From contig JAGOOG010000011.1 in assembly GCA_017992605.1 (NCBI GenBank), positions 24,919 to 88,918 of the forward strand: a stretch of 64,000 bases of DNA, written 5' to 3'. Made by a program: the position numbers and the translations under genes. The notes beneath the pieces were generated by a model. The model worked only from the letters and a program-made list of their open reading frames with translations, was not told the DNA's origin and searched no databases. Source of the DNA: Deltaproteobacteria bacterium (GTDB lineage Bacteria > Desulfobacterota > Desulfomonilia > UBA1062). Position 1 is the stretch's first letter. The number at the start of each line of letters is the position of its first letter. Shown piece after piece: positions 43,809-52,279 of the stretch.

Positions 43809-44312
43809 TCACGAGGTCTCGTCATCCCTGACCCTGGCCGGCAGAATGAGCGGCTCCTTCCCCGACCTGCGACGGATCCAGTTGACTGCCCTGAGCACTT
43901 GAGGGCGCCGCACGAGCCGCATCTCCAGGGCCCGCTTCCGGGGAAAGCTCACCAGGGTCATCCCGACGAGTATGGTGAGCACCCCCTGACCGGGGATGAA
44001 GAGCATGATGAAGCCGGCCATGATGAGAACGAGGCCGAGAACGTTCTTCAGGACGACTGAAAAGAGGCGGAACACGGGGTGCTGCTTCCGGTATTCCCTG
44101 AGGTCCGCCCTGTCGTAGAGGAAGTAGTCCTGGGGCATCCTGACCACCATCATGGGTATGACCAGGATCGTGCCGAAAAATGTCACGAGAGAAAGCCCCC
44201 ACAGCCACGCCAGGAAGAACGGGTGCTCGGTGGCCCAGCCAATGGCCGGGTGGAGAAGATCCACGATCGACGACGGCATGGCCATCCTGGACCCTATCCT
44301 CGCCCCGGGCAT
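43809..44312 (-). CDS. PGPGW-family membrane protein
   Basis: 167 residues, two to three membrane helices (AWLWGLSLVTFFGTILVIPM and LVLIMAGFIMLFIPGQGVLTILVGM). The FIPGQGVLTILVG turn is a PGPGW-like motif in which the second PG is GQ-containing. The C-terminus is basic, with RRPQVLRAVNWIRRRSGK typical of the family. Function unknown. The start is uncertain: ATGs at 44312, 44285 and 44279 are in frame. A TTGACA-N17-CATAGA promoter (44446 to 44418, minus strand) lies upstream. Confidence 0.65.
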   Translation of the reverse strand: MPGARIGSRMAMPSSIVDLLHPAIGWATEHPFFLAWLWGLSLVTFFGTILVIPMMVVRMPQDYFLYDRADLREYRKQHPVFRLFSVVLKNVLGLVLIMAGFIMLFIPGQGVLTILVGMTLVSFPRKRALEMRLVRRPQVLRAVNWIRRRSGKEPLILPARVRDDETS

Positions 44313-44417
44313 CTGATCGCGGCATGCCAGTCCTCGCGGGGCGGCGCACTCCGTGCGCTGCGGGTGCAGGCACAGAGATATGCCCGTCTCTGTATCGATA
44401 AGAACATCTTTCCTCTA

Positions 44418-44446
44418 TCTATGGGAGTTTGTCCGCACCCTGTCAA
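44418..44446 (-). promoter_or_regulatory. Possible sigma-70 promoter of PGPGW gene
   Basis: Minus strand TTGACA (44446-44441), 17-bp spacer, CATAGA (44423-44418). The -35 is perfect and the -10 weak. It is about 105 bp before the likely start. The rest of 44313-44551 shows no gene. Confidence 0.35.
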
Positions 44447-44551
44447 GACGGCTGAGGCCTCTTCCCGACCAGTCGTGCCTCGAGATGCCGTTGCGGGGGG
44501 AGATGGCTATTCAGCAAACAGGCCTTCACCATGGCGATGCCTTTATGCATG

Positions 44552-44581
44552 AAAAAGCCAAGGCCTTCCGACCTTGGCTTT
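44552..44581 (-). terminator. Intrinsic terminator of tRNA operon
   Basis: Minus strand: stem AAAGCCAAGG / CCTTGGCTTT (10 bp, loop 8) ending in a T run (TTTTT), starting 3 bp after the CCA end of tRNA-Lys. Confidence 0.85.
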
Positions 44582-44584
44582 CCT

Positions 44585-44660
<76 letters not shown>

Positions 44661-44673
44661 AAATCCTGACATC

Positions 44674-44750
44674 TGGTACGCCCGGGGCGACTCGAACGCC
44701 CGACCTGCGGATTCGAAGTCCGACGCTCTATCCGACTGAGCTACGGGCGC
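44674..44750 (-). tRNA. tRNA-Arg(UCG)
   Basis: 77-nt cloverleaf. Acceptor GCGCCCG pairs with CGGGCGT (one G-T), discriminator A, encoded CCA. Anticodon loop CTTCGAA gives TCG (Arg, CGA). The outermost anticodon-stem pair (T-C) is mismatched; the other four pair. Confidence 0.95.
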
Positions 44751-44766
44751 ATCCGTCATTCTCGTG

Positions 44767-44843
44767 TGGGGTGAGTGAAGGGGATCGAACCCTCGGCCAC
44801 AGGAGCCACAATCCTGCGCTCTACCATCTGAGCTACACTCACC
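44767..44843 (-). tRNA. tRNA-His(GUG)
   Basis: Minus-strand tRNA with acceptor GTGAGTG/CACTCAC, C73 discriminator and the genomically encoded G-1 (44843) that marks tRNA-His. Encoded CCA. Anticodon stem CAGGA/TCCTG, loop TTGTGGC, anticodon GTG. Confidence 0.97.
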
Positions 44844-44853
44844 ATATATTCTC

Positions 44854-44930
<77 letters not shown>

Positions 44931-44946
44931 CCACGACGCATCCTGC

Positions 44947-45025
<79 letters not shown>

Positions 45026-45034
45026 TAGACGAGC

Positions 45035-45063
45035 CTTATAGCAGAGGGTATAGGGCATGGCAA
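45035..45063 (-). promoter_or_regulatory. Sigma-70 promoter of tRNA operon
   Basis: Minus strand TTGCCA (45063-45058), 17-bp spacer, TATAAG (45040-45035), ending 9 bp before the 5' end of tRNA-Pro. Five of six bases match at each box. Confidence 0.75.
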
Positions 45064-45121
45064 GCACTTTTTCCACAGCCTGTGCACCATGCAACTATAA
45101 GATATGACTGATCATAATGAT

Positions 45122-45568
45122 TTATACGGGCTCGCCGTCGAGCAGCGACAACACCCTCCGCTCGGCCTCTTCCATCTCCCGTGCGGTCTCTTCGGGCACG
45201 TCCTCGTGGTCGTACCCGCAGAGGTGACAGATCCCGTGCACCAGGAGCTGCTTCAGCCGCACCAGGGTCTCCATGCCGGCATCATGAGCCTCTTCGGCGG
45301 CGCGCTCCACGGAGATCACGACATCGCCCAGATGGTTTCCTGCAGGCCCTTCTCCCTCCTGCTGGGGAAAGGATATCACGTTGGTGGCCCGGTCACGGCC
45401 CAGATAGTCGCGGTTGAGCGCCCTGATCTGCTCGTTGTCGATGAGGACCACGGAGAGTTCCGTTTCCTCCCTGCCCAGGATGGCGAGGATCCGCACGGTC
45501 CACTGCCCCACGAGGTCGGTGTCGACCGGGACGATCTCCTGCTCGTTGATGATGTCGATGACGTTCAT
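45122..45568 (-). CDS. ybeY: rRNA maturation endonuclease YbeY
   Basis: A 148-residue zinc-dependent RNase involved in 16S rRNA 3'-end maturation and ribosome quality control. The zinc motif is HGICHLCGYDH (three His), preceded by the family LNRDYLGRDRATNVISFP and GDVVIS. Its start overlaps the phoH stop by 4 bp, the usual phoH-ybeY order. Downstream (58 bp from the tRNA promoter) no terminator is evident. Confidence 0.95.
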   Translation of the reverse strand: MNVIDIINEQEIVPVDTDLVGQWTVRILAILGREETELSVVLIDNEQIRALNRDYLGRDRATNVISFPQQEGEGPAGNHLGDVVISVERAAEEAHDAGMETLVRLKQLLVHGICHLCGYDHEDVPEETAREMEEAERRVLSLLDGEPV

Positions 45569-46509
45569 CTGCCGTTCTTCTCGTAGGCCCGGATGATCTT
45601 GGCCACCACCTTGTGGCGGACCACGTCGTCCTCGCTGAAGAAGACAAAGCCGATCTCGTCGATGTCCTTGAGGATCTGGGAGGCCTCCACGAGACCGGAC
45701 TTCATCCCCTGGGGCAGGTCGATCTGGGTGATGTCACCGGTGATGAGGGCCTTGGAGTTGAACCCGAGGCGGGTGAGGAACATCTTCATCTGCTCGGAGG
45801 TGGTGTTCTGGGCCTCGTCCAGGATGATGAAGGCGTCGTTCAGGGTGCGGCCGCGCATGAATGCCAGCGGCGCGATCTCGATGTTGTCGCGGGCCATGAG
45901 GCGCAGCACGTGGTCGCGGTCCAGCATGTCGTACAGGGCGTCATAGAGCGGCCTCAGGTAGGGGTTCACTTTTTCCTGCAGGTCTCCGGGCAGAAAGCCC
46001 AGCCGTTCGCCGGCCTCCACGGCCGGCCTGGTCAACACGATGCGCTCCACCTTCTTCTTGAGCAGGTAGTGGACGCCCATGGCCAGGGCCAGGTACGTCT
46101 TGCCCGTGCCCGCCGGGCCGATGCCGAAGAGTATGTCCTTGCAGCGCATGGCATCGATGTACCGCTTCTGCTGAAGGCTCTTGGGCACGATGATCTTCTT
46201 GGTGGAGGAGATGTAGATGCTGTCCTTGAACACGTCTTCAAGATCCACGTTGCGATCCTTGGCGAGCATGCGAACCGCGTACCACACATCGTCCTGGTAT
46301 ACGGGGAACCCTCCCTTGATGAGCTTGTAAAGGTCCCTGAGGGCATGCTCGGCAAGCTCCACGTCAAAGCTCTCGCCGGCCAGTTCGACGGTATTGCCCT
46401 TCAGAGAGCACCTCACCCCGATGGATTCCTCGAGGATCTTCAGGTGGGAACAGCTGTCGCCGGCGAGCTGCCGCAATATGTGCGTGTCTGCGAATTCGAT
46501 CGTGGGCAT
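45565..46509 (-). CDS. phoH: PhoH-family ATPase
   Basis: 314 residues. An N-terminal KH-like region (~10-85) is followed by a RecA-type ATPase with Walker [43 protein letters not shown] (Walker B) and [13 protein letters not shown] motif ([11 protein letters not shown]). PhoH/YbeZ works with YbeY in RNA metabolism, which matches the coupled downstream ybeY. The start at 46509 has a purine-rich but distant GGAGG. Confidence 0.95.
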   Translation of the reverse strand: MPTIEFADTHILRQLAGDSCSHLKILEESIGVRCSLKGNTVELAGESFDVELAEHALRDLYKLIKGGFPVYQDDVWYAVRMLAKDRNVDLEDVFKDSIYISSTKKIIVPKSLQQKRYIDAMRCKDILFGIGPAGTGKTYLALAMGVHYLLKKKVERIVLTRPAVEAGERLGFLPGDLQEKVNPYLRPLYDALYDMLDRDHVLRLMARDNIEIAPLAFMRGRTLNDAFIILDEAQNTTSEQMKMFLTRLGFNSKALITGDITQIDLPQGMKSGLVEASQILKDIDEIGFVFFSEDDVVRHKVVAKIIRAYEKNGR

Positions 46510-46659
46510 GTCCTTGCGCGCCTGAACCTCTTTCCTCCTGCTCCTGCCTGATGACTGGATATACCAAATCAGCGCGTCTTACAAGGTCATTCGCCGCCTC
46601 CCGGCCCCTGCGGGCAATCTCATGTTGAACTCGGCATGGGGTTGTATTATGTACTCACC

Positions 46660-47040
46660 ATGTTCAGGGCAAAGGTTCTCGGTAGCTTCAGCGCAGCCCA
46701 CAGCCTCAGGGAATACCGGGGGGACTGCGAACGGCTCCACGGCCACAACTACCGCGTGGAGGTATCGGTCGAGTCCGATGTCCAGAATGCAACGGGCCTC
46801 GTCATGGACTTCCGCGACCTCAAGGGCCTGCTCAAGTCGGTCCTTGACGGTCTCGACCACCACTACCTGAACGACCTCGACGCCTTCGCCACGGTGAACC
46901 CGTCGGCGGAGAACATCGCCAGGTACATCTTCGATACCCTCCGGAGCGAGGTGAACCCGCCCGTGGTGCTCAGAGAGGTGACCGTCTGGGAGAACGACAC
47001 CTGCTGTGTGACCTATTCGCGACGGGGCGGCAAGTCATGA
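46660..47040 (+). CDS. queD: 6-carboxytetrahydropterin synthase QueD
   Basis: Converts dihydroneopterin triphosphate to 6-carboxytetrahydropterin for queuosine. The 126-residue product has the zinc ligands His14 (SAAHSL), His27 and His29 (LHGHNY), catalytic Cys23 (GDCERLHGH), LVMDFRDLK, LDHHYLND, PSAENIAR and the late Glu in VTVWEND. The ATG at 46660 places the first strand as in the family; an upstream in-frame ATG at 46636 also exists and neither has a strong Shine-Dalgarno site. The stop overlaps the folE2 start (ATGA). Confidence 0.93.
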   Translation: MFRAKVLGSFSAAHSLREYRGDCERLHGHNYRVEVSVESDVQNATGLVMDFRDLKGLLKSVLDGLDHHYLNDLDAFATVNPSAENIARYIFDTLRSEVNPPVVLREVTVWENDTCCVTYSRRGGKS

Positions 47041-47816
47041 AGGACGTGCAGAAGCAGAGGCCGGACAATCCCCTGAGGATAGAAAAGGTCGGGGTCAAGG
47101 GCATCAGCTACCCCATCGTGGTCTCGGACAGGAAGAAGGGCACCCAGCACACCGTGGCATCCATCAACCTGTACGTGGACCTGCCACGGGAGTTCAAGGG
47201 AACCCACATGAGCCGCTTCATCGAGGTGCTCAACGAGTACCGCGAGGATATCCACATCAAGAACTTCGAGCACATCCTCAACGAGATAAAGCGCACGCTG
47301 GAGGCCCAGAGCGCCCATATGGAGGTGGAGTTCCCCTACTTCATCGAGAAGACCGCACCGGTGACCGGATCGGCGGGCCTCATGGAATACCGCTGCACGC
47401 TCATGGGCATGGTGGGGGCGAGGCGGGAGTTCAAGGTGGGCGTCAAGGTCCCGATCCAGACCCTGTGCCCGTGCTCCAAGGAGATCAGCGACTTCGGCGC
47501 CCACAACCAGCGGGGCATCGTGACGGTGGTGGTGCGTTACGAGAAGTTCTTCTGGATGGAAGACCTCATCGAGATCATCGAGGGGTGCGGCTCCAGCCAG
47601 GTCTACCCGCTGCTGAAAAGGCCCGACGAGAAGTACGTCACCGAGGAGGCCTATGCAAACCCCAGGTTCGTGGAAGACGTGGTCCGGCAGGCCGCCCACC
47701 TGCTGAGCGGGCGCAGCGAGTTTTCCTGGTTCTCGGTCGAGGCCGAGAACATCGAGAGCATCCATAACCACAGCGCCTACGCCTACATAGAAAGCGAGCA
47801 GCCCCATGGCCGATGA
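47037..47816 (+). CDS. folE2: GTP cyclohydrolase FolE2
   Basis: GTP cyclohydrolase IB, which makes dihydroneopterin triphosphate with alternative metals instead of zinc. 259 residues: GVKGISYPIVV, GTHMSRFIEVLNE, the metal/catalytic Cys region TLCPCSKEISDFGAHNQRG, and ESIHNHSAYA near the end. It supplies the QueD substrate, and the coupled queD-folE2 order supports a queuosine role in addition to folate. It overlaps the HypE-like gene by 11 bp. Confidence 0.95.
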   Translation: MKDVQKQRPDNPLRIEKVGVKGISYPIVVSDRKKGTQHTVASINLYVDLPREFKGTHMSRFIEVLNEYREDIHIKNFEHILNEIKRTLEAQSAHMEVEFPYFIEKTAPVTGSAGLMEYRCTLMGMVGARREFKVGVKVPIQTLCPCSKEISDFGAHNQRGIVTVVVRYEKFFWMEDLIEIIEGCGSSQVYPLLKRPDEKYVTEEAYANPRFVEDVVRQAAHLLSGRSEFSWFSVEAENIESIHNHSAYAYIESEQPHGR

Positions 47817-48825
47817 CACCCTGCCGCTGGGCAAGCTCCCCGTGCCGCTCCTGAGGCAATTCCTGAACGGACTGCCCGGGGACAACCCCGACGTCGTCGT
47901 GGGACCGGGCATCGGCGAGGATGCCGCAGTGATCAGGTTCGGCGAGACCATGCTCGTCTTCAAGACCGACCCCATCACCTTTGCCGTGGACGACATCGCC
48001 TGGTACCTCGTCACCATCAACGCCAACGACATCGCCTGCATGGGGGGCATCCCGGAATACCTCCTGGTGACCTTCCTCCTGCCCCAGGGTTCCACCACGC
48101 CGCAGAGCGCACAGGCCCTGTTCTCGTCGCTCACGAGCGCATGCGAGAGGAACGCCGTCACCCTGGTCGGCGGGCACACCGAGATCACCCGCGGCATCGA
48201 CCGCCCCATCGCCATCGGCTTCATGGTGGGGACCCTCTCCCAGCACGGGGTCATCCGCTCTTCGGACGCCCGGCCAGGCGATGCAATCCTCCTGAGCAAG
48301 GGTATCCCCATCGAGGCCACCTCTCTGCTGGCCAGGGAATTCCCGGGAAAGCTGGGCCTCGATGATGCCGCCCTGCGGCGTGCACAAAACCTCATCTACG
48401 ACCCCGGCATAAGCATCACCAGGGATGCCCTCATCGCCCTGAGCTGCGGGGGCGTGACCGCCATGCACGACCCCACCGAGGGGGGGCTCGCCACCGGTCT
48501 CTCCGAGCTTTCGAGCGCCTCGGGCTGCGGCATGGAGGTACACGGCGAGAGCATCCGCCTCGTCGACCTCGCCGAGAAGATCCTTCCAGCCTTCTCCATC
48601 GATCCCCTGGGCGCGCTTGCCTCGGGCTCGCTCATCGTGTGCTGCCGCTCCGAGAGCGCAGAGGCGATACTCGCGGCGTGGGACCAGGCGGGCATCCCCG
48701 GGACGCGCATCGGCACCGTGACCGCCGCACCCGGGATCATCCTCTACCGGGACGGGAAACCAGGACCCCTGCCGGTCTTCCCCGCCGACGAGATCACGAA
48801 GGCCTTCTCAGCTCCGGGATCGTGA
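47806..48825 (+). CDS. AIR-synthase-related (HypE-like) protein
   Basis: 339 residues of the PurM/HypE/SelD superfamily. It has GPGIGEDAAVIRFGE, the paired Asp metal site KTDPITFAVDDIAWYLVTINANDIACMGGIP, LVGGHTEITRGIDRP, and AMHDPTEGGLATGLSELS near the middle. The N-terminus lacks the Cys/Sec of SelD and the C-terminus lacks the PRIC-type Cys of true HypE, so it is neither clear SelD nor clear hydrogenase HypE. Related proteins occur as 'AIR synthase family' orphans. It overlaps folE2, but a link to pterins is not established. Confidence 0.75.
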   Translation: MADDTLPLGKLPVPLLRQFLNGLPGDNPDVVVGPGIGEDAAVIRFGETMLVFKTDPITFAVDDIAWYLVTINANDIACMGGIPEYLLVTFLLPQGSTTPQSAQALFSSLTSACERNAVTLVGGHTEITRGIDRPIAIGFMVGTLSQHGVIRSSDARPGDAILLSKGIPIEATSLLAREFPGKLGLDDAALRRAQNLIYDPGISITRDALIALSCGGVTAMHDPTEGGLATGLSELSSASGCGMEVHGESIRLVDLAEKILPAFSIDPLGALASGSLIVCCRSESAEAILAAWDQAGIPGTRIGTVTAAPGIILYRDGKPGPLPVFPADEITKAFSAPGS

Positions 48826-48927
48826 ACATGACCGTGCCTGCCGGGCACACCACGCCACCGACGGAGAACACCACGTCGATGCCGAAGACATCCATCACCA
48901 TCCTGGAAAGCATCAGGGCCAGCGTCG

Positions 48928-50262
48928 TTACTTGCTCATGAGCTGGGTCACCAGGGACGTGTCACCGTTGCCTGCCAGGAACCGCTCGTTGTTGAGGAGC
49001 TTGTAGAGCAGGTCCCTGTTTGTGGTGAGCCCTTCGATGACTGTCTCGTCGAGCATCCTGTTCATGCGCCGCAGTGCCGCGCTGCGGCTGGTGTGGTGGG
49101 CGATGAGCTTGACGAGCAGGGGGTCGTAGAACGGTGTGACGATGCACCCGGGGAAGAGATGCGTATCGACCCGGGTCCCGGGACCGCTCGGCAGGCGGAG
49201 CTTCGTGATGGTGCCCGTGGTGGGCATGAAGTTTCTGGAAGGGTTCTCCGCATTGATCCGGCACTCGATGGCATGGCCGGCGGTGGTGACCGGTGCCGGC
49301 TCGATTTCCGCCCCCGCGGCCACCATGATCTGCTCCCTGATCATGTCGGTCCCGGTGATCATCTCCGTGACCGGGTGCTCGACCTGCAGCCTGCCGTTGA
49401 TTTCCAGGAAGCAGATCGTCCCTTCCTGGTCCATGAGAAACTCAACGGTGCCGAGCCCCCTGAACCCTATGGACCGGATGATCTGGGCCGACCATTCCCA
49501 CAGGCTCCTGCGGACCTCCTCGTCGATGTTGGGGATGGGGGCCTCCTCGATGATCTTCTGGTGACGCCTCTGGATCGAGCATTCACGGTCCGAGAAGACG
49601 CGTATGTGCCCGCATGCATCGGCGAGCACCTGCACCTCGAGGTGCCGGGGGGAGGCGATGTAGTGCTCGACATAGATCTCGTTGCGGCCGAAGGCGGCGC
49701 TCGCTTCGCTGCTCACGCTGGCGAAATGGGCCCTGAGCTGGTCGTCGCTGTAGGCCACCTTCATACCCCTCCCGCCCCCGCCGTAGAGCGACTTCAGGAT
49801 CACGGGATAGCCGAGGTCGGTGGCGAGATGGATGGTGTGTTCGACATCGGACACCATGCCGTAGGATCCGGGGATAGTGGGAATGTCGAGGGATCGCGCC
49901 ACCTCCTTGGTGCGCGACTTGTTCCCGATGGTCCTGAGCGTCGCGCTCGACGGCCCGATGAACTCGATGCCGTTCTCCTCGCAGAGGGAAGCGAACTGCG
50001 GATTCTCCGAGAGGAACCCGTAACCGGGGTGGATGGCGTTGGCCTTCCATGCACGGGCGGCGGAGATGATGGCCTCGATGTTGAGGTAGCTCCTGGAGGA
50101 CTGTTCGGGCCCTATCCTGACCGCCTCGTCCGCCATGGCGAGATATTCCATGTCCTTGTCGGCTTCGGAGTAGACGACGATGGTCTCCAGCCCGAGTTCG
50201 CGGGCTGTCCGTATGATGCGGAGAACGACCTCGCCCCGGTTGGCAATCAGGATCCTCTTCAT
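48928..50262 (-). CDS. accC: Biotin carboxylase (AccC-type)
   Basis: 444 residues: MKRILIANRGEVVLRIIRTA, AIHPGYGFLSEN, the ATP-grasp glycine loop YGGGGRGMKV, ECSIQRRHQK, LEINGRLQVEHPVTE and ECRINAENP. This is the ATP-dependent carboxylation of biotin in acetyl-CoA carboxylase or a pyruvate/propionyl carboxylase. No biotin carrier or carboxyltransferase lies nearby, so which complex it serves is open. The start at 50262 is by family homology. The gene is convergent with the HypE-like gene; 48826-48927 shows nothing beyond a weak hairpin. Confidence 0.93.
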   Translation of the reverse strand: MKRILIANRGEVVLRIIRTARELGLETIVVYSEADKDMEYLAMADEAVRIGPEQSSRSYLNIEAIISAARAWKANAIHPGYGFLSENPQFASLCEENGIEFIGPSSATLRTIGNKSRTKEVARSLDIPTIPGSYGMVSDVEHTIHLATDLGYPVILKSLYGGGGRGMKVAYSDDQLRAHFASVSSEASAAFGRNEIYVEHYIASPRHLEVQVLADACGHIRVFSDRECSIQRRHQKIIEEAPIPNIDEEVRRSLWEWSAQIIRSIGFRGLGTVEFLMDQEGTICFLEINGRLQVEHPVTEMITGTDMIREQIMVAAGAEIEPAPVTTAGHAIECRINAENPSRNFMPTTGTITKLRLPSGPGTRVDTHLFPGCIVTPFYDPLLVKLIAHHTSRSAALRRMNRMLDETVIEGLTTNRDLLYKLLNNERFLAGNGDTSLVTQLMSK

Positions 50263-50369
50263 AGCGTGCTTGTATGACGCACCCGGCCGCAAGTCAAGCC
50301 GGGCGTTGAAATGCATAAAGAGGCATTCGCCCTTGAGAACCGGCCATGATGGGTATAGTATGCCAACCG

Positions 50370-51329
50370 ATGAAGCTGAGATATGTTTCCTGGCTCATGA
50401 TCATCGTCTCTCTGAGCTTCTGCCCCTGTCTCCACTGCGATGAGCTTCAGCCACCAGACGCGGACCGGGATGTCCAGGCGGCTCCACCGCTGCCGTCCAC
50501 GGGGGTCCGGCCGGAGCGGATGGACCCCGAGGATGAGATCAAGGCCTATCTCGTCCGTATCCTCGGGGAAAAGGGGCTCGAGCCGGGCTATGCCAGGGTG
50601 CTCGTCGAGGACCCCCGGCTCGTCTTCGACCCCGGATTCATCCTGAAGAACCTCCGTACAGCACCTCCGAAGGCGTCACCGAAGACGCCGGGCATCATGG
50701 AGTACGACCCCGTCTACGTGACGAGGGGCAGGGATTTCATGGAAACTTACCGGGAACAGCTCCGGATCATCGAGGAGCGGTTCGGGACCTCGCCGGAGAT
50801 CATCACCTCCATCCTCATCGTCGAGACGAGGCTCGGCACCTATCCCCTGAAGTACCGGGCCATGAGGGTCTTCGCCAACATGACCCTCGCCCAGGACCCC
50901 GTCTTCATCGCCTCCCTGGAGGGACACTACTCGGCCCTGTCCAGACTGCTCAAGGAAGAGGAAACGCTGAAGGCGGCCACGGCAAAGGCGAAATGGGCAT
51001 CCGGAGAGCTCTACGAGCTCATCGTCCTGGCCGGGAGCCTGGGTCTCGACCCCCATGAGATCATAGGATCCGTGTCCGGGGCACTGGGACCGGCCCAGTT
51101 CATCCCCTCCACCTTCCGGAAGTACGGGGTTGACGGGAACGGGGACGGCAGGAAAGACCCCTTCGACATGGCCGACGCAATGGCGAGCATCGGCAGCTAC
51201 CTCAGCACATCCGGATGGAGGGAGGGCGCGGACGAGCAGAGACTGCGCACCGCCATCTGGCGGTACAACCACAGCGACATCTACGTGAACACCATCCTGA
51301 AGCTCTACCGGGAGCTCTCGGACACCTGA
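50370..51329 (+). CDS. Lytic murein transglycosylase, MltB/SLT_2 family
   Basis: 319 residues. An N-terminal hydrophobic export signal ends in SFCPCLHC, possibly a lipobox. The catalytic Glu is in SILIVETRLGTYPLKYRAMRV, followed by LYELIVLAGSLGLDPHEIIGS, SGALGPAQFIPSTFRKYGVDGNGDGRKDPF and IWRYNHSDIYVNTILK. This is the standard motif order for GH103 lytic transglycosylases, which cleave peptidoglycan with 1,6-anhydro product formation. An upstream in-frame ATG at 50346 is the alternative start. ispA follows after 51 bp. Confidence 0.9.
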   Translation: MKLRYVSWLMIIVSLSFCPCLHCDELQPPDADRDVQAAPPLPSTGVRPERMDPEDEIKAYLVRILGEKGLEPGYARVLVEDPRLVFDPGFILKNLRTAPPKASPKTPGIMEYDPVYVTRGRDFMETYREQLRIIEERFGTSPEIITSILIVETRLGTYPLKYRAMRVFANMTLAQDPVFIASLEGHYSALSRLLKEEETLKAATAKAKWASGELYELIVLAGSLGLDPHEIIGSVSGALGPAQFIPSTFRKYGVDGNGDGRKDPFDMADAMASIGSYLSTSGWREGADEQRLRTAIWRYNHSDIYVNTILKLYRELSDT

Positions 51330-51380
51330 GCGCTCGTCCCCCTCGGCTGTTGAAGATTGTCCGTGCACGTGCTATCTCCT

Positions 51381-52277
51381 ATGAAAGAGGATGTATCAGT
51401 GGACATCGGCGACGTGATCGCGGCCAGAAGGGCCGTCTTCGAAGACTATCTGAGCGGATACCTCGATGAGCCCCGCATGGAATCGGGGGTCATCGAGGCC
51501 TGCGCGTACAGCCTGAGAGCGGGAGGCAAAAGGATACGGCCGGTTCTCTCCATGCTCGCAGCGGAAGCGGCGGGTGGCCACGGCCGTGACGCGTTGCCGG
51601 CAGGCCTCGCCATCGAGATGATCCACACATTCAGCCTCATCCACGACGACCTCCCGGCCCTCGACAACGACGACCTGAGGAGGGGCATGCCCACGTGCCA
51701 CAAGAAATTCGGCGAGGCCACGGCGATCCTGGCCGGTGACGCGCTCATCTTCCAGGCCCTTTCCGTGATCAGCTCCGCACCCTACCCCCCGCAGGTCAAG
51801 GTGGACCTCTGCGCCGCCCTCGCCGACGTATGCGGGGCGAACGGGCTCGTCCAGGGCGAGTACGAGGACGTCATGGCCGAGGGGGCCGATATCTCCCTGG
51901 ACCGGATAGAGCGCATCTACACGAGGAAGACATCCCGCCTGTTCGAGCTGTGCATGTACGCAGGAGCCCGCACGGCCGGTGAGGACCAGGACCTCCCGCG
52001 CCGTCTCGCGGCCTACGGGACGCACCTGGGACAGGCGTTCCAGGCCATCGACGACATCCTGGACGTGACGGCCGACAGCCATACCCTGGGCAAGAGCGCC
52101 GGCAAGGATGTCGCACAGAAAAAGGCCACGGTGGTGAAGGTCCTGGGTCTCGACGGTGCCAGGTCATGGGCCGAGCAGGCCACTGACCGGGCCGTGAAGG
52201 CCCTTGAAGGCCTCCCCCGGGAAAGCTCCGGGATGCTCAGGGAACTCGCCTTCTGGATGCTGAAGCGGATCATGTAG
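51381..52277 (+). CDS. ispA: Geranyl/farnesyl diphosphate synthase IspA
   Basis: A 298-residue trans-isoprenyl diphosphate synthase making C15 (or C20) chains from IPP and DMAPP. It has GGKRIRPVL, the first Asp-rich motif HDDLPALDNDDLRRG (two extra residues, the usual bacterial FPP/GGPP form), CHKKFGEATAILAGDAL, and the second motif QAIDDILDVT. The start at 51381 is preferred over an in-frame ATG at 51357. The dxs gene begins 2 bp after its stop. Confidence 0.93.
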   Translation: MKEDVSVDIGDVIAARRAVFEDYLSGYLDEPRMESGVIEACAYSLRAGGKRIRPVLSMLAAEAAGGHGRDALPAGLAIEMIHTFSLIHDDLPALDNDDLRRGMPTCHKKFGEATAILAGDALIFQALSVISSAPYPPQVKVDLCAALADVCGANGLVQGEYEDVMAEGADISLDRIERIYTRKTSRLFELCMYAGARTAGEDQDLPRRLAAYGTHLGQAFQAIDDILDVTADSHTLGKSAGKDVAQKKATVVKVLGLDGARSWAEQATDRAVKALEGLPRESSGMLRELAFWMLKRIM

Positions 52278-52279
52278 CC

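Noticed and set aside
47806..48825. SelD (selenophosphate synthetase) for the HypE-like gene
   Set aside because: Lacks the N-terminal Cys/Sec and glycine-rich loop of SelD, so it cannot be used as support for the selenoprotein call.
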